This document shows, in pieces, positions 14,727 to 17,796 of a stretch of 17,796 nt of DNA. Made by a program: the position numbers and the translations under genes. Source of the DNA: Bacillota bacterium (GTDB lineage Bacteria; Bacillota; Clostridia; Oscillospirales; Ruminococcaceae); assembly GCA_023396215.1 (NCBI GenBank), contig JAEWWW010000060.1, forward strand, positions 1 to 17,796, in the 5' to 3' direction. The notes beneath the pieces are model-generated. The model did not search any database and was not told where the DNA came from. It saw only the letters and a list, made by a program, of their open reading frames with translations. The stretch's first letter is position 1, and each line of letters begins with the position of its first letter.

Positions 14727-17036
14727 ATGATAACAGCGGTGATAATGGCCGGAGGCGAGGGCAGCCGCCTGCGGCCCCTGACCTGCGACCTGCCCAAGCC
14801 GATGGCGCGGCTCTGCGGCCGCCCCACCATCGAATATATCCTCGACCTGCTGGTGCGGCACGGCGTTACCAATGCGACGGTGACGCTGGGCTACCTTTCG
14901 CATGTCATTACCGATTATTTTTCAGACGGCCACCGGGGGGATATCCAATTGGAATACGCCCTTGAGGACAGGCCGCTGGGCACGGCGGGCAGCGTCAAAA
15001 ACGCCTGCCCCTCGCCGGAGGACCATCTGCTGATTATCAGCGGAGACGCCCTTTGCGACTTCGACCTGAGCGCCGCCATCCGCAGGCACAGGGAAAGCGG
15101 GGCCGACGCGACGCTGGTGGTCAAAGCGGTGGAGGACCCCCGTGAATACGGCCTGGTCTGCTCCGACGGCAACGGCGCCATCACCGGCTTTGTGGAAAAG
15201 CCCTCCTACTATCAGGCGGTCAGCGAGCTTGCCAACACCGGAATATATATACTATCCCCGGCGGCGGTTGAGCTGATACCCAAGGGCAAGAAATTTGACT
15301 TTGCAAAGGACCTCTTCCCGCTGATGATGGCCCGGGGCATGTCGCTGATGTCGGTGGAGGACGAGGGCTACTGGTGCGACATCGGCGACCTTGGCAGCTA
15401 CCATTCCTGCCAGCGGGATATTCTGGAGGGGCGGGTGCGGTGCGCGCTGCCGGGGCGCAAGGATAGAAACGGAAACGTCTACGGCGGGCTTCGCCCGAGA
15501 GGGCGGTATACCGTCATCCCCCCGGTGTATATCGGCGAAGGGGTGCATATCGGCGATAACGCCGTCATCGAGGCCGGGTCGGTCATCGACGACCGCTGCC
15601 GCATCGGGCAGAGCGTACGGGTCAGCGGCTCGGTGCTGCTGGAGGGCTGCTCGGTGGGCTACGGCGCCAGCCTCACCGGCGCGGTGGTCTGCGCGGGCGG
15701 GGTCATCGGCGAGCGGGCCATGCTTTTTGAGGGCAGCACGTTGGGCTTCGGCGCAAGGGTAGGGGCGGGCGCTCAGCTTGCGCCGGGGGTAAAAATCTGG
15801 CCGGGGCGCGACATCGCCTCCTACGCGCAGGTTTCGGGCACCATCAAGCAGACCATCTCGACCCGGGGCTGGTTTGACGACGACGGCATCGGCGACGGCG
15901 GCTGCGCGCGGTTGAGCCCCGAGGTCTGCGCCCGCATCGGCGGCGCGGTGGGAGCCGCCTCGCTGGGGCCGGTGGGGCTGGCGGGCAGCGACGACCCGGC
16001 CGCACAGCTCTATAAAACCGCCCTCGCGGCAGGGATACAGGGCGCGGGGCAAAAGGTGCTGGATTTTGGCGAAGGCACCCGCGCCCTCTACAACTTTGCC
16101 ATGCACCTGACCGGGGCCGCGCTGGGCATCTATATCACCGGTGGCAAAAACATCTGTGTGCAGATTACCGGGCAGGCGGGGCTGCCGGTGAGCCGCAGCG
16201 TCGAGCGCACCCTCGAGGCGATACTCTCCCGTGGGGAGAGCAATCTGGCCGAGCGGGGCAAGCTGGGGGTACGGGCCGATATCTCGGGCATGTGGGCGCT
16301 TTATTGCAGCCACCTGGCCAAGCAGGCCCCACAGGGGCTGGAGGGGGTGGGCTGCATCCTGAAATGCAGCAACCCGGCGCTGGAACGGCAGGCCCGAGAG
16401 GTGCTTTCGGGTCTGGGCTGCAACCTGCTCACCGGCTTCACCCTTTGGATAGACACAGCGGGCGACCGGGTGACCCTCTTTGAAAGCAGCAGAGTGGTTG
16501 TGCACCACCACCGGCTGCTGGCCATCCTCTGCGCCGACGAGTTTGAACAGGGCAACGACGTGGCCCTGCCCTACGACGCCCCCCGCGCCATCGATACCCT
16601 GGCCCAGCGTTATGGCAGACGGGTGCTGCGCTACTACTCCTGCCCGGTGGATGACTCCGACCAGGAGGCCCGCGACCTTGCCGCCATCCAGTTCTGGAGC
16701 CGCGACGCCCTGATGATGGTGGTGCGGCTGCTGGATATCTACCGCCGCAAGGGGATGCGGCTGGACGCCATGATGGAGGGCATCCCCGGCCTCTTTGTCA
16801 CCGAGCGCACCGCGCAGATACAGGGCAACCCCGGCAAGGTTATCTCCAAGCTGAGCAGCGGCACCCTGACGGGGGGCGAGGGCGCAGTCATCAAACGGGG
16901 GGATTCCACCGTCTTTGTGCGCTCCAGCAAAAACGGCGGCGCGCTGCGCATTTTTGCCGAAGCCCCCAGCAGCGAGGCGGCCTCCGAGCTCTGCGCCGAT
17001 ATCCTGCGCAAGCTGGGCGCTCCCGGCTCTACTTGA
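14727..17036 (+). CDS. Nucleotidyltransferase - beta-helix - degenerate phosphomannomutase fusion
   Basis: A 769-residue protein of three parts. Residues 1-235 are a sugar-phosphate nucleotidyltransferase of the GlmU/RmlA/mannose-1-phosphate guanylyltransferase fold: AGGEGSRLRPLT (8-19), PKP (23-25), LGTAG (84-88), SGDALCDFD (105-113), EKP (157-159), WCDIGD (216-221). Residues about 262-365 are hexapeptide repeats of a left-handed beta-helix. Residues about 381-765 align with phosphomannomutase/phosphoglucomutase, but the signature loops are eroded: the phosphoserine loop (usually TASHNP) reads ITGGKNICVQ (470-479), the metal loop (usually DGDGDR) reads DTAGDR (576-581), and the sugar loop GExSGH is missing near 640-652. 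The first half should therefore be an active NDP-sugar pyrophosphorylase, with the mutase half structural or regulatory. AAGGAGG, 7 nt before the ATG, sets the start. The substrate (GDP-mannose, NDP-glucose or other) is not determined. Confidence 0.88.
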   Translation: MITAVIMAGGEGSRLRPLTCDLPKPMARLCGRPTIEYILDLLVRHGVTNATVTLGYLSHVITDYFSDGHRGDIQLEYALEDRPLGTAGSVKNACPSPEDHLLIISGDALCDFDLSAAIRRHRESGADATLVVKAVEDPREYGLVCSDGNGAITGFVEKPSYYQAVSELANTGIYILSPAAVELIPKGKKFDFAKDLFPLMMARGMSLMSVEDEGYWCDIGDLGSYHSCQRDILEGRVRCALPGRKDRNGNVYGGLRPRGRYTVIPPVYIGEGVHIGDNAVIEAGSVIDDRCRIGQSVRVSGSVLLEGCSVGYGASLTGAVVCAGGVIGERAMLFEGSTLGFGARVGAGAQLAPGVKIWPGRDIASYAQVSGTIKQTISTRGWFDDDGIGDGGCARLSPEVCARIGGAVGAASLGPVGLAGSDDPAAQLYKTALAAGIQGAGQKVLDFGEGTRALYNFAMHLTGAALGIYITGGKNICVQITGQAGLPVSRSVERTLEAILSRGESNLAERGKLGVRADISGMWALYCSHLAKQAPQGLEGVGCILKCSNPALERQAREVLSGLGCNLLTGFTLWIDTAGDRVTLFESSRVVVHHHRLLAILCADEFEQGNDVALPYDAPRAIDTLAQRYGRRVLRYYSCPVDDSDQEARDLAAIQFWSRDALMMVVRLLDIYRRKGMRLDAMMEGIPGLFVTERTAQIQGNPGKVISKLSSGTLTGGEGAVIKRGDSTVFVRSSKNGGALRIFAEAPSSEAASELCADILRKLGAPGST

Positions 17037-17062
17037 CAGAAAAAAGGGTTCTCGGTTAAAAT
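17033..17062 (+). promoter_or_regulatory. Promoter at the end of the fusion gene
   Basis: Perfect -35 TTGACA (17033-17038), which overlaps the TGA stop of the preceding gene, then an 18-bp spacer and -10 TAAAAT (17057-17062). The predicted start near 17069 would give a leader of about 485 nt before the GTG at 17554, or the transcript could be a separate small RNA ending at one of the hairpins downstream. Confidence 0.65.
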
Positions 17063-17251
17063 GTGAATAGCGACGTGTTCGGCTTTTGTAAATTTTTTTT
17101 GAATATGTACGGAACAACAACAGAATAACACGAGTGCAGACATCCCAAAACCGGAGGCAGGTGGCTTTCGATTATCCGGTACAAAAGGGCCGGCGTTCAG
17201 GCCGTGTTCTTTCACTGGATGTGTTTTTCGCCACCGCCCGGTGCGGCGTCG

Positions 17252-17284
17252 GCCGGCTTGCATAACCGGTGCCGGCGGTTTTTT
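17252..17284 (+). terminator. Terminator-like hairpin 1 in the leader
   Basis: GCCGGC (17252-17257) pairs with GCCGGC (17271-17276), followed by GG and TTTTTT (17279-17284). The 13-nt loop makes it weaker than a classical terminator. The sequence GGCGGTTTTTTGC at its end recurs at the second element. Confidence 0.45.
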
Positions 17285-17360
17285 GCGGCTTTGCCGCTCC
17301 GTTATAAGGGTTTGTCTGCCCGCTTGGGTGTGGCTGTTATACAGTCACACCTGCCGGTGT

Positions 17361-17390
17361 GCCCCGGACTTAAGCGCGGGGCGGTTTTTT
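17361..17390 (+). terminator. Terminator-like hairpin 2 in the leader
   Basis: GCCCCG (17361-17366) pairs with CGGGGC (17377-17382), followed by GG and TTTTTT (17385-17390). Directly after it, another 8-bp stem (17391-17415) has a T7-rich loop. Together they could stop most transcripts from upstream, or act as an attenuator for the gene at 17554. Confidence 0.55.
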
Positions 17391-17553
17391 GCTCGGCCTT
17401 TTTTTGAGGCCGGGCAGGACTGCTGCTTTCATTTTGGCCCACCGGCGTACATCATGCTGACAAATTGACCCGTTTTTTACCAAAGGCGGGTCCGTCTGAT
17501 ATGCAAGGTTTTCAAAAATAATAATCCCAATTTATATAACGGAGGTATTTTTC

Positions 17554-17796
17554 GTGTCGGAAAACAACAAAAAGGGTGCACCGGCTGCCGAAGAAAAGAC
17601 GGCTGCACAGCGCACCAATAAGGACGGCAAGCCCGCGACAAGACGGGGCAGACCGCCCAAAAAGGACAAAAACAGCGCGGCCGCAAAGGAAGCGGCTGCT
17701 GTTAAAAAGGAAAACGGCGCAGCCGTGAAAGAGGCGGCGCCCGCGCAAAGCGCGGCGGGCCCTGCCCGGTGGGGTATGGTCAGCGTTCCGGAGGTG
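17554..17796 (+). CDS. N-terminus of a disordered, AT-hook-bearing protein (partial)
   Basis: A GTG start at 17554 has GGAGG (17541-17545) 8 nt upstream, and 81 codons are open to the window edge. The visible part is Ala/Lys/Glu-rich and surely disordered. RRGRPPKK at 30-37 is an AT-hook-like basic motif (core RGRP) that could bind DNA or RNA. From about residue 72 (RWGMVSVPEV) the composition becomes ordinary and a folded domain probably begins. Some Firmicute and actinobacterial proteins, including certain Rho termination factors, have such Ala/Lys/Arg-rich leaders with RGRPPK motifs, so Rho is one possibility, but nothing diagnostic of Rho is visible. Confidence 0.75.
   Translation, partial: MSENNKKGAPAAEEKTAAQRTNKDGKPATRRGRPPKKDKNSAAAKEAAAVKKENGAAVKEAAPAQSAAGPARWGMVSVPEV

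Larger units (their letters stand above)
17069..17553 (+). other. Long hairpin-rich non-coding leader
   Basis: No coding sequence is supported in this stretch of about 485 bp. The first 170 nt are fairly unstructured and include a T8 run (17093-17100). The rest is a series of stem-loops: CACC/GGTG (17232-17243), GCCGGC/GCCGGC (17252-17276), GCGGC/GCCGC (17285-17297), an 11-bp stem (17327-17337 with 17341-17351), GCCCCG/CGGGGC (17361-17382), GCTCGGCC/GGCCGGGC (17391-17415) and GACCCG/CGGGTC (17467-17492). I do not recognise a T-box, M-box or other known riboswitch in it. Confidence 0.55.

Noticed and set aside
15252..17120. 622-codon open frame on the minus strand
   Set aside because: It is antisense to the nucleotidyltransferase fusion gene, has no ribosome binding site, and its translation matches no family I recognise.
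17069..17553. T-box leader before the last gene
   Set aside because: No TGGNACCGCG antiterminator sequence or specifier stem I (AGTA/GAA-type motifs) can be found.

Overview
The window looks like chromosomal DNA of a GC-rich, low-oxygen Firmicute, probably of the Oscillospiraceae/Ruminococcaceae kind. This is inferred from strong AGGAGG-type ribosome binding sites, several TTG/GTG starts, Gram-positive sigma-A-like promoters, a NifS-NifU pair without other isc/suf genes, and GC-rich palindromic intergenic repeats. No 16S rRNA or other taxonomic marker is present, so the assignment is tentative. I see no tRNA, rRNA, CRISPR array, transposase or phage gene.

Layout. 1-586: the 3' end of an upstream transcription unit, closed by a strong terminator, then about 460 bp without a credible gene that holds palindromic repeats. 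587-3595: a promoter, a structured leader, a 923-residue secreted/anchored repeat protein (acidic Pro/Glu/Ser stalk, beta-rich head, Ig-like repeats, InlB-like C-terminal module) and a terminator. 3614-6589 (minus): galE and a capD/wbpM-type nucleotide-sugar dehydratase; galE has its own near-consensus promoter. 6770-7957 (plus): a CorA-type divalent cation transporter behind a leader of about 220 nt with a possible short leader ORF. 7958-8266: a second cluster of palindromic repeats. 8267-10597 (minus): a two-gene operon of a duplicated DUF1538 membrane protein and a tandem PII-like protein. 10859-11566 (plus): a small XRE regulator overlapping a four-helix membrane protein. 11703-11753: a shared bidirectional terminator. 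11760-14266 (minus): rnhA, then nifS, nifU and a small unknown gene. 14727-17036 (plus): a 769-residue fusion of nucleotidyltransferase, left-handed beta-helix and a phosphomannomutase-like domain lacking its catalytic loops. 17033-17553: a hairpin-rich, apparently non-coding leader. 17554-17796: the start of a disordered, AT-hook-bearing protein that runs off the window.

How the genes fit together. GalE, the CapD-like dehydratase and the nucleotidyltransferase fusion all make or modify activated sugars and point to surface polysaccharide synthesis; the large repeat protein is also a surface product. NifS and NifU form a minimal Fe-S cluster assembly unit. The most intriguing material is the PII-like/DUF1538 pair, which resembles a nucleotide- or metabolite-gated membrane system of unknown substrate; the fusion with a probable dead mutase domain; and the long structured leaders ahead of corA and of the last gene.
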